From: Thermohalobaculum sp039180675
Lineage (GTDB): Bacteria; Pseudomonadota; Alphaproteobacteria; Rhodobacterales; Rhodobacteraceae
Direction: 5' to 3'
Length of the DNA: 64,000 nt
NCBI GenBank assembly: GCA_039180675.1
Contig: JBCDDC010000002.1
Location: 124,001 to 188,000 of the forward strand
Shown here: positions 34,465 through 43,737 of the stretch, in pieces
How the letters are laid out: the number at the start of each line of letters is the position of its first letter
Numbering within the stretch: the first letter of the stretch is position 1
Notes under the pieces: model-generated
The model's input: the letters and a program-made list of their open reading frames with translations, nothing else
Database searches by the model: none
Told to the model about the DNA's origin: nothing
Made by a program: the position numbers and the translations under genes

Positions 34465-36135
34465 ATGGATGATCAACCCATCTCGAACCGCGAACTTCTT
34501 GTCAAAATCCGTGGCCTGAAGATCGAGGGCCGGGCCGATGAGGTTTGGAACGAGATCGTCCACGGCGTCGATCTCGACCTCTACAAAGGCGAGGTTCTTG
34601 GCCTAATCGGTGAGTCTGGCGCGGGCAAGTCGACCATCGGGCTCGCCGCCATGGGCTTCTGCCGCGACGGGTGCCGGATCTCGGCCGGATCTGTTGAGTT
34701 CGACGGGATCGATCTGGTGAATTCGGGGGCCGCGACAAAGCGCGGCCTGATGGGCAAGCGCATTGCCTATGTTGCCCAATCTGCCGCGGCGAGCTTCAAC
34801 CCCGCGCACAAGCTGATAGATCAGCACTCCGAAGCGCCCATCATCCACGGCGTCAGCAACAAATCCGAGGCGGAAGCCGATGGTATGGAGCTTTACCGCC
34901 GGCTGCGCCTGCCGGACCCCGACAACATCGGGTTCCGCTACCCTCATCAGGTGTCGGGCGGTCAGCTCCAGCGCGCAATGACCGCGATGGCTATGTCGAC
35001 CCGGCCTGATCTGATCATCTTCGACGAGCCGACCACAGCGCTCGACGTAACAACGCAGATCGAGGTTCTAGCCGCGATCCGCGACATCGTCGAGCAGTTC
35101 AACACGGCGGCGATCTACATCACCCACGACCTCGCGGTCGTGGCTCAGATGGCGGACCGGATCAAGGTGCTGCTAAAGGGCGATGAAGTCGAAGAAGCCG
35201 ATACGCGCACCATGCTCACGACACCGACACAGGACTACACCAAGTCGCTCTGGGCCGTGCGCAGTTTCCAGCGTGATCAGAAGCCTCTGGCGACCGATGG
35301 CGAGACCCCGGTGATCTCGGTGGACAATGTGACAGCCGCGTATGGCGGGGCGGTGAAGGTGCTCCACGGGGTCAGCTTCGACATTCACCGGGGGCGCACG
35401 GTTGCCGTCGTGGGGGAGTCCGGGTCGGGAAAGTCCACCGTCGCCCGCGTGATCACCGGCCTGCTCCCGCCGATTGAGGGGCAGATCCTCCACAATGGCA
35501 GCCCCTTGCCAGGCAGCTACAAGCGGCGGTCAAAGGATCAGCTCCGTCAGGCACAGATGATCTATCAAATGGCGGATACGGCGCTGAACCCGCGCAGCCG
35601 GATCTGCGACATCATCGGGCGCCCGGTCGAGTTCTACATGGGTCTTCGCGGTGCCCAGAAGCGCAAACGGGTTGAAGAACTTCTGGAGCAGATCGAGCTC
35701 GATCCGGCGCTCTATTACAACCGCCTGCCGACCGAGCTGTCGGGTGGTCAGAAGCAGCGGATCGGCATCGCCCGGGCGCTGGCGGCCGAGCCGGAGTTTA
35801 TCATCTGCGATGAGGTCACCTCCGCCCTTGATCAGCTTGTCGCCGAAGGGATCCTGAAGCTGCTAGCGCGTTTGCAGGACGATCTCGACCTCGCGTATAT
35901 GTTTATCACGCATGACCTGGCGACTGTTCGCTCGATTGCCGATGAAGTCGTGGTCATGAAGGAAGGCCTCGTGGTTGAGGCGGGGCCCAAGGACGAGATG
36001 TTCCGCCCGCCCCATCACGCGTACACGGACCTCCTGCTCAGTTCGGTCCCTGAGATGGACCCCGACTGGCTCGACCAGCTTTTGGCCGAGCGTGGTGTCG
36101 ATCAGCTTGGTGAAGCCGCCTCCAGCAAGATCTGA
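34465..36135 (+). CDS. Fused DppD-DppF ABC transporter ATPase
   Basis: This 556-residue protein joins two ATP-binding cassettes. The first has Walker A GESGAGKST (49-57), signature SGGQLQRAM and Walker B LIIFDEPTTALD. The second has Walker A GESGSGKST (near 318-326), signature LSGGQKQRIG and Walker B FIICDEVTSALD. Both halves show the ITHDLA switch region of the peptide importer branch. It starts 4 bp after the permease stop, with GGAG inside the preceding gene. The substrate is probably a peptide, amino-acid derivative or other small organic solute. Confidence 0.9.
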   Translation: MDDQPISNRELLVKIRGLKIEGRADEVWNEIVHGVDLDLYKGEVLGLIGESGAGKSTIGLAAMGFCRDGCRISAGSVEFDGIDLVNSGAATKRGLMGKRIAYVAQSAAASFNPAHKLIDQHSEAPIIHGVSNKSEAEADGMELYRRLRLPDPDNIGFRYPHQVSGGQLQRAMTAMAMSTRPDLIIFDEPTTALDVTTQIEVLAAIRDIVEQFNTAAIYITHDLAVVAQMADRIKVLLKGDEVEEADTRTMLTTPTQDYTKSLWAVRSFQRDQKPLATDGETPVISVDNVTAAYGGAVKVLHGVSFDIHRGRTVAVVGESGSGKSTVARVITGLLPPIEGQILHNGSPLPGSYKRRSKDQLRQAQMIYQMADTALNPRSRICDIIGRPVEFYMGLRGAQKRKRVEELLEQIELDPALYYNRLPTELSGGQKQRIGIARALAAEPEFIICDEVTSALDQLVAEGILKLLARLQDDLDLAYMFITHDLATVRSIADEVVVMKEGLVVEAGPKDEMFRPPHHAYTDLLLSSVPEMDPDWLDQLLAERGVDQLGEAASSKI

Positions 36136-36171
36136 ACTGGCGCGGCGTGAGCAGGGAAATTGGACTCACCC

Positions 36172-36189
36172 CCTCACCCCAATGTGAGG
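36172..36189 (+). promoter_or_regulatory. Hairpin between the ABC ATPase and binding-protein genes
   Basis: CCTCAC-CCCAAT-GTGAGG forms a perfect 6-bp stem in the 151-bp gap before the binding-protein gene. It may stabilise or attenuate the transcript so that the binding protein is made in excess. It lacks a T-tract and is too short for a confident terminator. Confidence 0.3.
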
Positions 36190-36286
36190 CAGGGTGGTCG
36201 CCGGATTTGCAAGACTGCCCCGGTAAATTCAGAGGGTTAGTCGGCAAAGAACCCGAATGGTCAAAAAGATAACAGGGAGACATCAA

Positions 36287-37834
36287 ATGACCTTTCAGAT
36301 GAACCGCCGCCATGTGCTGCAGACAGGCACCGCGGCAACTGCGATGAGCCTTGGCGGGTTCGCCGCCACGGCGGCCCCTAAGAAGGGCGGCACGCTGCGC
36401 ATGGGTTTGGCGGGCGCCAACACATCCGATAGCTGGGACGGGCGCACCCACTCCGACAGCTTCATGATCAACATGGCTCATGGCTGTGTGTTCGATTGCA
36501 TGACGGAGATTGATGCGAGCGGCCAGCTCAAGGGCGAACTTGCGGAAAGCTGGGAAGCCACGGCGGACGCCAAGACCTGGACCTTCAATCTGCGCCGGGG
36601 CGTGACGTTCCACAACGGCAAGGACTTCACTGCCGATGATGTGATCGAGACCTTCGCTTTGCATGTGGGTGAGAACTCGAAATCGCCAGCCAAGCCGATC
36701 ATCGGCGCGATTTCCGAGATGAAGAAGCTCACGGATCATCAGATCCAGTTTGTCCTCGCGGCAGGCAATGCGGACTTTCCGTTCCTCCTCTCCGACTATC
36801 ACATCCTGATCCACCCGGCGGGCATGATCGAGGAGTCGATCGCCAAGGGTATCGGCACGGGGCTCTACAAGAACGTGGGCTTTGAGCCCGGCGTGCGCTG
36901 TTCGGCCGAGCGGTATGCGGACCACTACAAAGGAGACTCGGCAGGCTTCTTCGACTCGATCGAGGCACTCGCGATCTCGGACACCGCTGCGCGGATGAAC
37001 GCGATCATGACGGGCCAGGTCGATGTCATCAACAAGGTCGACACCAAGACCGAGAGCCTGCTGAAGCGCAATCCGAACGTCGAAATCTTCGAGGTGACGG
37101 GCAACCAGCACTACACCTTCCCGATGCATGCCAACACGGCGCCGTTCGATGACATGAATGTCCGCAAGGCGCTCAAGCATGCGATCAATCGCCAGGAGAT
37201 GGTCGATAAGATCCTCCTCGGCCACGGCGCTGTCGCGAACGACCATCCGATCGGCCCTGCGAACCAGTATTTCGCGGCCGATCTGCCTCAGAACGAGTTC
37301 GATCCCGATAAGGCGAAGTTCCACCTGAAAGAGGCTGGGCTGGACAGTCTGAAAATCAGTCTCTCCGCCGCCGATACCGCGTTTCCGGGGGCGGTCGATG
37401 CATCCGTGCTGTATCAGGCTTCGGCGTCGGGCGCCGGCATCGAGATCGACGTCGTCCGTGAGCCTAACGATGGCTACTGGTCGAATGTGTGGCAAAAGAA
37501 GCCGTTCTGCGCCTGCTACTGGTCGGGCCGGGCGACCGAGGACTGGATGTTCTCGACCGCGTACGAAACCGGCGTCCCGTGGAACGACAATTTCTGGGAG
37601 AATGAGCGATTCCAGTCGCTCCTGCTTGAGGCGCGGGCTGAACTCGACACCGCCAAGCGTGGCGAGATGTATACCGAGATGCAGTCGCTCTGCTCGACAG
37701 AAGGGGCTGTCATTGTCCCGATGTATGCCAACTACGTCGACGCGGCCTCGGTCAAGCTCGCCCATGGGCAGGACATCGGCAACAACTGGATGCTAGACGG
37801 CAGCCGGATTGCCGAGCGTTGGTGGTTCGCCTGA
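36287..37834 (+). CDS. ABC transporter substrate-binding protein, family 5 (DppA/OppA-like)
   Basis: This 515-residue periplasmic binding protein has a Tat-like signal (MNRRHVLQTGTAATAMSLGG). The mature protein shows the SBP_bac_5 pattern GGTLRMGLAGANTSDSWDGR, the AESWEATADAKTWTFNLRRGVTFHNGKDFTADDV core and IVPMYANYVDAAS. ATG 36287 has an AGGGAGA site upstream. It is unusual in being last in the operon rather than first, and the 151-bp gap suggests its own promoter or processing. A terminator follows. Confidence 0.9.
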   Translation: MTFQMNRRHVLQTGTAATAMSLGGFAATAAPKKGGTLRMGLAGANTSDSWDGRTHSDSFMINMAHGCVFDCMTEIDASGQLKGELAESWEATADAKTWTFNLRRGVTFHNGKDFTADDVIETFALHVGENSKSPAKPIIGAISEMKKLTDHQIQFVLAAGNADFPFLLSDYHILIHPAGMIEESIAKGIGTGLYKNVGFEPGVRCSAERYADHYKGDSAGFFDSIEALAISDTAARMNAIMTGQVDVINKVDTKTESLLKRNPNVEIFEVTGNQHYTFPMHANTAPFDDMNVRKALKHAINRQEMVDKILLGHGAVANDHPIGPANQYFAADLPQNEFDPDKAKFHLKEAGLDSLKISLSAADTAFPGAVDASVLYQASASGAGIEIDVVREPNDGYWSNVWQKKPFCACYWSGRATEDWMFSTAYETGVPWNDNFWENERFQSLLLEARAELDTAKRGEMYTEMQSLCSTEGAVIVPMYANYVDAASVKLAHGQDIGNNWMLDGSRIAERWWFA

Positions 37835-37858
37835 TCCAGCGATGATGTGAGACGAACG

Positions 37859-37882
37859 GGCCCGGCGTAAACGCGCCGGGCC
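37859..37882 (+). terminator. Terminator of the peptide ABC operon
   Basis: A perfect 9-bp stem (GGCCCGGCG/CGCCGGGCC) with a 6-nt loop is followed by TCTCTCTATTC, 25 bp after the binding-protein stop. It sits directly beside the convergent cyclase stop. The U-tract is interrupted, so efficiency is uncertain. Confidence 0.7.
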
Positions 37883-37887
37883 TCTCT

Positions 37888-40800
37888 CTATTCGGCGGGG
37901 GTCTCGAGCGACTGGCTCACCTCACGGATCTCGGTGAGAGAAGTATCGGCCGCGATCTGATCTCCCGAAGCCGCCGTCAGGCGGGCATGAGTGTCCAGGC
38001 TGCGGATCAGTTCCGGCCGCAACCCAGATTTCCGCTGGTGGCGGATCGCTGACTCCAGTCCCTCGATCACATCGCGCTGGATTGTCCGCTCCGTTGCGAG
38101 CGCGATCTCTCCCCGGATCCGCTGAGCGATTGACAGACCCCAAGCCTGTTTTCCGTTTGCCGCGACCTCGAATGCCCGATCCAGATGCTTCTCCGCTCGG
38201 TCAACATGGCCGGATCTGAGTTCGGCATGCGCGAGGTGCGCCTGGAAAGCCGAGATGTGGAAGTCCACCCCAATCTTGCCTGCCATGCGCAACGCTCGTT
38301 CCAGATGATCGATCGCTACCGGCAACTCATCGAAATCCTTCGATATCCACATCTGATTGACCAGCGCTTCACCGGCCCAGCCATGGGTCGCGTAGGCCTG
38401 GAACATGTTCTTCGCTTCCTTGGAGGCAGACAGGGCGCGTTCGATCCAAGGCTTTGCGATATCGGTCCGGCCTTCCCAGCCAAGCACGGTTGCGCGGGCA
38501 AAACAGGCAACCGAGAGCGACTGCGGATGGCCAAGCTCCTCCGCCATGTCCACGGCGCGCGTGGCCGCCGTCTCCGCCCGTGCATAGTGCCCGCCTGACC
38601 CCAGCGCGAAGGCGTAGATGCCAGTCATCACGGTCGCCTCGCGCTGATCACCGAGGATCTCGAGATCCTTTGAGTTGCGCTCGGTCATCGCGATGCCCTT
38701 GGAGGGGTTGCCCTGTAGGGAATAGAGGAACGCGAGGAGGTTCTCGGGCCCGGATCGCATGCGCAGATCGCCGCTTGGCTCGGCAAGCTCGGCGGCCTTG
38801 ATCGCATCCTTCATCGCGCCCGCTTCGTCCATCGCGTCGTATTTGAGCCGAGCGATCCAGTAGTGTGCCTGAACCCGGCGCGGCAGCATGTCGAGTTCTT
38901 CCGTCAGCTTGGCGGTCTCTTCCAGTCGCACCAGATCCCCGGCGATCTCCTCGGGCGATGCGGCACTGGTCGCAAGCTTGAGCGAGGCGCGGATCCGCAG
39001 CCTGTCATTGTCCGGCGACTTCTCGAACTGAGAGACCAGGTTCCAGGCAGCCTGATAGTGTCCGCGGCTTTCTGGTCCGCGGTACCGCGCGGCGATAAGA
39101 TCACCAGCCGCCATCGCGCATTCGAAGGCCTGGCGCTTGTTATCGCTCATCAGGTGATGGTGATAGAACAGATCCGGCTGGCGCTTTGGCAGGTCGGGAT
39201 CCATGCGTGTCAACCCTTCGATGATAGCCGCGTGGATACGCTTCCGCTTGCTTGCGAGCATCGAGTTATAGGCTGTCTCCCGCACGAGCACGTGGCGGAA
39301 CTCGTAGCTTTCGATCCGGCCGGACCCGATCTTGTGGAGCAGGTCGGAGCTGGTCAACTGACCGAGCGCTGCAAAGATATCCTGTCGTGAGAACGGAGCC
39401 ACCGAACAAAGCTGGTCGACCGTGAAACGGCGGCCCAGCGCCGCTGCCCAGAGCGTCACCTCGCGCAGCTCATTCATCCGGTCGATCCGGGTCATGAGCG
39501 CGTCGTTCAGCGTCGCCGGGATGTCGATCTCGACCGTCTCATCAACCAGCTCGTAGTGATCGTCCTTCTCGCGCAGAACCCCCGAGGAGAGCAGGCTTCG
39601 CGTCAGTTCCTCGACAAAGAGCGGAACGCCATCGGCCTTCTCGAGCACTTCTGCCTCGACCTTCTCCGGCAAGCGTTTACCGGAGGCGACCCCGCGGATG
39701 AGGGCGCGGGTCTGGTCAGTATCGATCCGCTCGAGGCTGATCTCGGTGCTGTTTGGGCGATCGAGCCAGGGGCACTCGAACTCGGGCCGGTAGCTGAAGG
39801 CGAAGAGAACTGGGAGATTCGCCGCTTTCTTAACCAAGAATTGCCAGGCATCGAGGGTCGATGGATCACACCAGTGCAGGTCCTCGCAGACCAAGAGAAC
39901 CGGCCGCTCCTCCGCTCGGCCGGACAAGAGCCCGTACAGTGTTGAGATCATCATCGACTTGCGATCTTCGGGCGACATCGTGCCGACCCGGCTGTCATCA
40001 TCGATGATCAGGGCTTCGTAGAGGGGCAAGAGCCGCTTTGGCAGGCCGCGCTTCTCGGCGACTTTCAGAAGCTCCTGCGCCTTCTCGAGCCTGCTATCCG
40101 AGCTGTCGCGGTAAGTAATCCCTGCGATGCGCCTTAGCTGATCGGCGATCGGGAAGAACGCTGTCCCTTTATGATAGGATGAGCAGAAAAAGCTCAGACC
40201 CCTGCGTGAGGCCTTCGGGATCGTATTCATCAGGTGGCCGATCAGGCGTGATTTGCCGATCCCTGGCTCGCCTTTTATCAGGACGACCCGGCTCTCCCCG
40301 CGGCAGACATCCTCCCATGCTTTGTCCAGAACCTGGCACTGTGCCTCCCGGCCGACAAGCGGTGAACTGACGCCGTGATGGCGGCGGTTGAGGCGGCCGC
40401 TGCGCTCGCTGAACCCGGTGACTTTCCATCCATGCTGGGGCGCGAGCCCGCTGCCGACCTCGCGCAGACCGAGATCCTCGCAGGTCACGAACTCGCCAAG
40501 CAGTTCCTTGAGCCTCTCGCCGATAACGATCTCATTCGGCTTGGCCATCGACTGGATCTTGGCGGTTCGGTTCGGTGTCTCCCCCGCGATCGCGTCGATA
40601 TCGCCTTCGAGATTCATTCTGAGATCGCCGATGACGACCGGGCCGTTGTCGATCCCGATCCGGACACTGAGCGGCTGGTCGAGGCCGGTCTCCAGCGCCG
40701 CTGTGCTCTCGATCAGGTCAAAGGCTGCAAGAATGGCACGCTGACTGTCGTCCTCATGCGCCATCGGATAGCCGAAATAGACAAAAACACCGTCGCCGAG

Positions 40801-41178
40801 GAATTGAGCGACATGGCCGTCATAGCGCGCTATCACCTCTGCCGCATTGCGCTGATAAACGCCGAGCAGTTCGAACATCTGTTCGGGGTCCAGTGATTGG
40901 CTGATCTTGGTCGATCCGACCAGATCGCAGAACAGGATCGTCACCTGGCGCTTCTCTGCGAGCGCCACTGGCGCGCGGTCCTGAACCAGGCTTTGCCGCG
41001 AACCGATTGATCTGATGGCCTTTTGCAGCCTCTTGCGCTGGCCGATGGTCAGGCCCATCTCGCGCATGTCGTCGTTTGTAAGGTCGGTGAGCAGGTCAAA
41101 CTCAATGTCCTCGGCGACAAGAACATCGCCGATTTCGGACAATCCGTTTGCCTCTAACCACTTACCCAGGTCGGGCAT
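37888..41178 (-). CDS. SAM domain - class III nucleotide cyclase - AAA/STAND ATPase - TPR protein
   Basis: This 1096-residue regulator starts with a SAM domain (about 1-60). A class III cyclase homology domain follows (about 78-225; metal aspartates Asp85 in FCDLVGST and Asp129 in LGDGVFVYFG). A signalling ATPase region comes next, with Walker A GEPGIGKSR (303-311) and VCEDLHWCDPSTLDAW. A C-terminal half of TPR-like helices completes it. The transition-state pair N-x3-R is here Asn203/Lys207, so cyclase activity may be weak or altered. It is monocistronic, with a promoter-like element 56-84 bp upstream. The signal and target are unknown. Confidence 0.88.
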   Translation of the reverse strand: MPDLGKWLEANGLSEIGDVLVAEDIEFDLLTDLTNDDMREMGLTIGQRKRLQKAIRSIGSRQSLVQDRAPVALAEKRQVTILFCDLVGSTKISQSLDPEQMFELLGVYQRNAAEVIARYDGHVAQFLGDGVFVYFGYPMAHEDDSQRAILAAFDLIESTAALETGLDQPLSVRIGIDNGPVVIGDLRMNLEGDIDAIAGETPNRTAKIQSMAKPNEIVIGERLKELLGEFVTCEDLGLREVGSGLAPQHGWKVTGFSERSGRLNRRHHGVSSPLVGREAQCQVLDKAWEDVCRGESRVVLIKGEPGIGKSRLIGHLMNTIPKASRRGLSFFCSSYHKGTAFFPIADQLRRIAGITYRDSSDSRLEKAQELLKVAEKRGLPKRLLPLYEALIIDDDSRVGTMSPEDRKSMMISTLYGLLSGRAEERPVLLVCEDLHWCDPSTLDAWQFLVKKAANLPVLFAFSYRPEFECPWLDRPNSTEISLERIDTDQTRALIRGVASGKRLPEKVEAEVLEKADGVPLFVEELTRSLLSSGVLREKDDHYELVDETVEIDIPATLNDALMTRIDRMNELREVTLWAAALGRRFTVDQLCSVAPFSRQDIFAALGQLTSSDLLHKIGSGRIESYEFRHVLVRETAYNSMLASKRKRIHAAIIEGLTRMDPDLPKRQPDLFYHHHLMSDNKRQAFECAMAAGDLIAARYRGPESRGHYQAAWNLVSQFEKSPDNDRLRIRASLKLATSAASPEEIAGDLVRLEETAKLTEELDMLPRRVQAHYWIARLKYDAMDEAGAMKDAIKAAELAEPSGDLRMRSGPENLLAFLYSLQGNPSKGIAMTERNSKDLEILGDQREATVMTGIYAFALGSGGHYARAETAATRAVDMAEELGHPQSLSVACFARATVLGWEGRTDIAKPWIERALSASKEAKNMFQAYATHGWAGEALVNQMWISKDFDELPVAIDHLERALRMAGKIGVDFHISAFQAHLAHAELRSGHVDRAEKHLDRAFEVAANGKQAWGLSIAQRIRGEIALATERTIQRDVIEGLESAIRHQRKSGLRPELIRSLDTHARLTAASGDQIAADTSLTEIREVSQSLETPAE

Positions 41179-41233
41179 ATCGACCCCGCCGACCGTTGCT
41201 CGCTATCGCGGTGTGAACCACCCCTCCGTTCTT

Positions 41234-41262
41234 GTTGTACTCCTTTACGGGCATGCAACCAA
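41234..41262 (-). promoter_or_regulatory. Promoter-like element upstream of the cyclase gene
   Basis: On the minus strand TTGGTT (41262-41257) is spaced 17 bp from TACAAC (41239-41234), about 56 bp before the cyclase ATG. It lies in the 119-bp gap after the cytidine deaminase stop. Confidence 0.4.
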
Positions 41263-41297
41263 TGATTTTCGCTGGTCTGTCAGGATACTGGAGAGTG

Positions 41298-41684
41298 TCA
41301 GAGGTTCTCCGGACCAAAGGCTGCGGGCAAAAGTTCGCCGATCGTGAAGCGCATCTTCTCGCCTCCGGGGTCGGCAATGAGGACCGGTGTGTCCTCCGAT
41401 GCAAACTCCCGAATACGCTGCCGACAGCCACCACAGGGGGTGCATAGATCCGGGCCAGGTCCGGCAATCGCGATGGCTTCGATCCGCCGCCCGCCGGCGG
41501 CAATCATGACGCCGATCGCGCTCGCTTCGGCGCACTGGCTTTCGGGATAAGCGGCATTCTCGACATTCGCGCCCAGATGAATGTTGCCCTGATCGTCCAG
41601 GATCGCCGCGCCGACCGCGTGGTTCGAATAGGGAACATAGGCGCGGCTCCGCGCTGCGATGGCCGCTTTGACCAGATCATCCAT
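41298..41684 (-). CDS. cdd: Cytidine deaminase
   Basis: This 128-residue tetrameric-type cytidine deaminase hydrolyses cytidine and deoxycytidine to uridine and deoxyuridine. The zinc site is Cys51 with catalytic Glu53 (ESQCAEASAIG) and Cys84/Cys87 (CTPCGGCRQ). YVPYSNHAVGAAI and NVENAAYPESQ bind the nucleoside. The start ATG 41684 shares a base with the permease stop (TGATG). A longer in-frame extension is rejected because it runs antifamily through the permease gene. It is last in the nucleoside operon. Confidence 0.95.
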   Translation of the reverse strand: MDDLVKAAIAARSRAYVPYSNHAVGAAILDDQGNIHLGANVENAAYPESQCAEASAIGVMIAAGGRRIEAIAIAGPGPDLCTPCGGCRQRIREFASEDTPVLIADPGGEKMRFTIGELLPAAFGPENL

Positions 41685-42655
41685 CAGCGTTCTTTCACGT
41701 AAGGCGTCCCAAGCGCTTTCGGCGGGATAGACTTGCCGAAGAAGCCCGCGAGCAGAATTACTGTTACGACATAGGGCAGAACCAGAATGATCTCGACTGG
41801 AGCCGGGCCGATCAGCGGCAGATCCACCCCCTGTAACCGTGCCGCACTCGCCTCGAGAAACCCGAACAGCAAGCAGGCGAGAAGGACTGGCACAGGACGC
41901 CAGTTGCCGAAAATCATGGCCGCGAGCGCGATGAAGCCTTTCCCTGCCGACATCTCTCGCACGAAACCTGCGCCATGGGCAGTGCTTAGATAGGCCCCTG
42001 CGATCCCGCACAGAAGACCGGCCAGGATTACGGCGCGATATCTGAGCCAGGTGACCGACACCCCCGCGCTGTCGATGGCGGCAGGCATCTCTCCGACCGC
42101 ACGCAGGCGCAACCCGAAGGTCGTGCGGTAGAGCATCCACCAAATCAGTGGCACTGCCAGCAGCGCGAGATAGACCGGCACGGTGTGGCCCGAGATCAGC
42201 TCAGCATAGATCGGTCCCAGCACGGGTACTTCGGACAAAGTCTCGGAAAGTGGCAGATCGACCGGGCCAAAGCGCTCTGTCCGGCCGAGGATCGGCGTCT
42301 GCCCGCCCTCGGCGAAGATTGCGATGCCCAGAACCACGGTCAGCCCCGACGCCACAATGTTGATTGCGACGCCCGAGATGATCTGCTCGCCGCGATGGGT
42401 GATGCAGGCGAAACCATGAAGCGCGCCCAGCGCCATTGCCACTCCGATCGCCGTCAGAAGGCCGAGCCAAGGCGAGCCGGTCAGCGATGCAACCGCCGCC
42501 GACGCGAAGGCGGAGGCGAGGAGTTTCCCCTCCAGTCCAATATCGATCACACCGGCCCGCTCCGATATCAAACCCGCCATCGCACAGAGGATCAGGGGGG
42601 CCGATAGACGCAGGGTCGCATCCAAAAGGCGAATTATGGCGATGAAATCCTCCAT
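41684..42655 (-). CDS. Nucleoside-type ABC transporter permease 2
   Basis: This 323-residue RbsC/YufQ-type permease has GLISERAGVIDIGLEGKLLASAFASA, the conserved NIGLEG-like motif of BMP-linked permeases. The later EMPAAIDSAGVSVTWLRYRAVILAGLL and GKGFIALAAMIFGNWRPVPVLLACLLFG segments also match. It starts at ATG 42655, overlapping the first permease's stop by one base (TGATG). It forms the importer with the first permease, the 509-residue ATPase and the BMP-type binding protein. Confidence 0.9.
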   Translation of the reverse strand: MEDFIAIIRLLDATLRLSAPLILCAMAGLISERAGVIDIGLEGKLLASAFASAAVASLTGSPWLGLLTAIGVAMALGALHGFACITHRGEQIISGVAINIVASGLTVVLGIAIFAEGGQTPILGRTERFGPVDLPLSETLSEVPVLGPIYAELISGHTVPVYLALLAVPLIWWMLYRTTFGLRLRAVGEMPAAIDSAGVSVTWLRYRAVILAGLLCGIAGAYLSTAHGAGFVREMSAGKGFIALAAMIFGNWRPVPVLLACLLFGFLEASAARLQGVDLPLIGPAPVEIILVLPYVVTVILLAGFFGKSIPPKALGTPYVKER

Positions 42656-43737
42656 CACCCCCTCCTGAGTGCTCGGCCGAGCCAAGGCACGAACATCAGG
42701 GCCAAGGCGCCGGAGAACAGGATGATGAGACCTTGGATCAAGAGAACCATCTCTCGCGTAATCGTCCGGAACTCGAAATTCAGCTCCGCCCCGCCCTGGT
42801 AGATCGCGCCGAAGAGGAGCGCGGCGAGGATGATGCCGACCGGATGCGTGCGCCCCATGAGCGCGACCGCGATCCCGGTAAACCCGTAGCCGGCTGTGAA
42901 GTTCAGAACCATCTTGTGCTGTGCGCCCAAGATCTCGTTCACGGCCATGCACCCTGCGAGTGCCCCGGAGATCAGCATCGCGACCACGATCATCCGTTGG
43001 GCCGGGATACCAGCGTAGACCGCGGCCGGCTGAGAATGGCCGAGCGCGCGCAGCGCATAGCCCCAGCGTGTGCGCCAGATCAGCACCCAGACCCCGAGAC
43101 ACGCCAGAAGCGCCAAAGGAAACGCGAGATTGAGCGGCGTGGTTGTCGCCTCGAAGCCCATTGCGCGCCCGATATCGTGGATAAAGGGCAACTGGCCCGC
43201 TTCACCGATATTGCGCGTTTGTGGGGAGCTTTGTCCCACGCGCTGCAACGGTCCGCCAAGAAGCGAGACCATCATCCCGGCCGCGATGAAGTTGAACATG
43301 ATCGTGGTGATCACGATATGGCTGCCGCGATAGGCCTGCAGCCACCCCGGGATAAGGGCCCAGAGCGCGCCGAAGAGAGCCGCGCCCGCGATCGCCAACG
43401 GGATCAGAAGTATCGCAGGAAGGATACTGTCGAGAGCGAGGCAGACGATCACGGCTCCTAACCCGCCGAGATAGGCCTGTCCCTCGCCGCCTATGTTGAA
43501 CAGCATAGCCTTGTAGGCAACCGAAACCGCAAGGCCCGTGAAGATGAAATTCGTCGTGTAGTAGAGCGTATAACCAAGACTGCCATCATAGACGAAAGCC
43601 CCCTGGATCATCACGGTGATCGCCTTGATTGGATCTTCTCCGATCGCGGCGACTACGAGGCCTGAGACAAGAAAGGCAAGCGAAAGGTTCAAAAGCGGGA
43701 TCAGCCCCAGATCTGCCCAGCGCGGGAGCGTGGTCAT
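42655..43737 (-). CDS. Nucleoside-type ABC transporter permease 1
   Basis: This 360-residue YufP-type permease contains LFNIGGEGQAYLGGLGAVI, GSHIVITTIMFNFIA and GYGFTGIAVALMGRTHPVGIILAALLFGAI, all typical of BMP-dependent nucleoside importers. Its ATG overlaps the ATPase stop (ATGA), and its own stop overlaps the second permease start. About ten membrane helices are evident. Confidence 0.9.
   Translation of the reverse strand: MTTLPRWADLGLIPLLNLSLAFLVSGLVVAAIGEDPIKAITVMIQGAFVYDGSLGYTLYYTTNFIFTGLAVSVAYKAMLFNIGGEGQAYLGGLGAVIVCLALDSILPAILLIPLAIAGAALFGALWALIPGWLQAYRGSHIVITTIMFNFIAAGMMVSLLGGPLQRVGQSSPQTRNIGEAGQLPFIHDIGRAMGFEATTTPLNLAFPLALLACLGVWVLIWRTRWGYALRALGHSQPAAVYAGIPAQRMIVVAMLISGALAGCMAVNEILGAQHKMVLNFTAGYGFTGIAVALMGRTHPVGIILAALLFGAIYQGGAELNFEFRTITREMVLLIQGLIILFSGALALMFVPWLGRALRRG

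Noticed and set aside
36038..37765. 575-residue minus-strand open frame
   Set aside because: It is antisense to the family 5 binding protein and has no recognisable domain.
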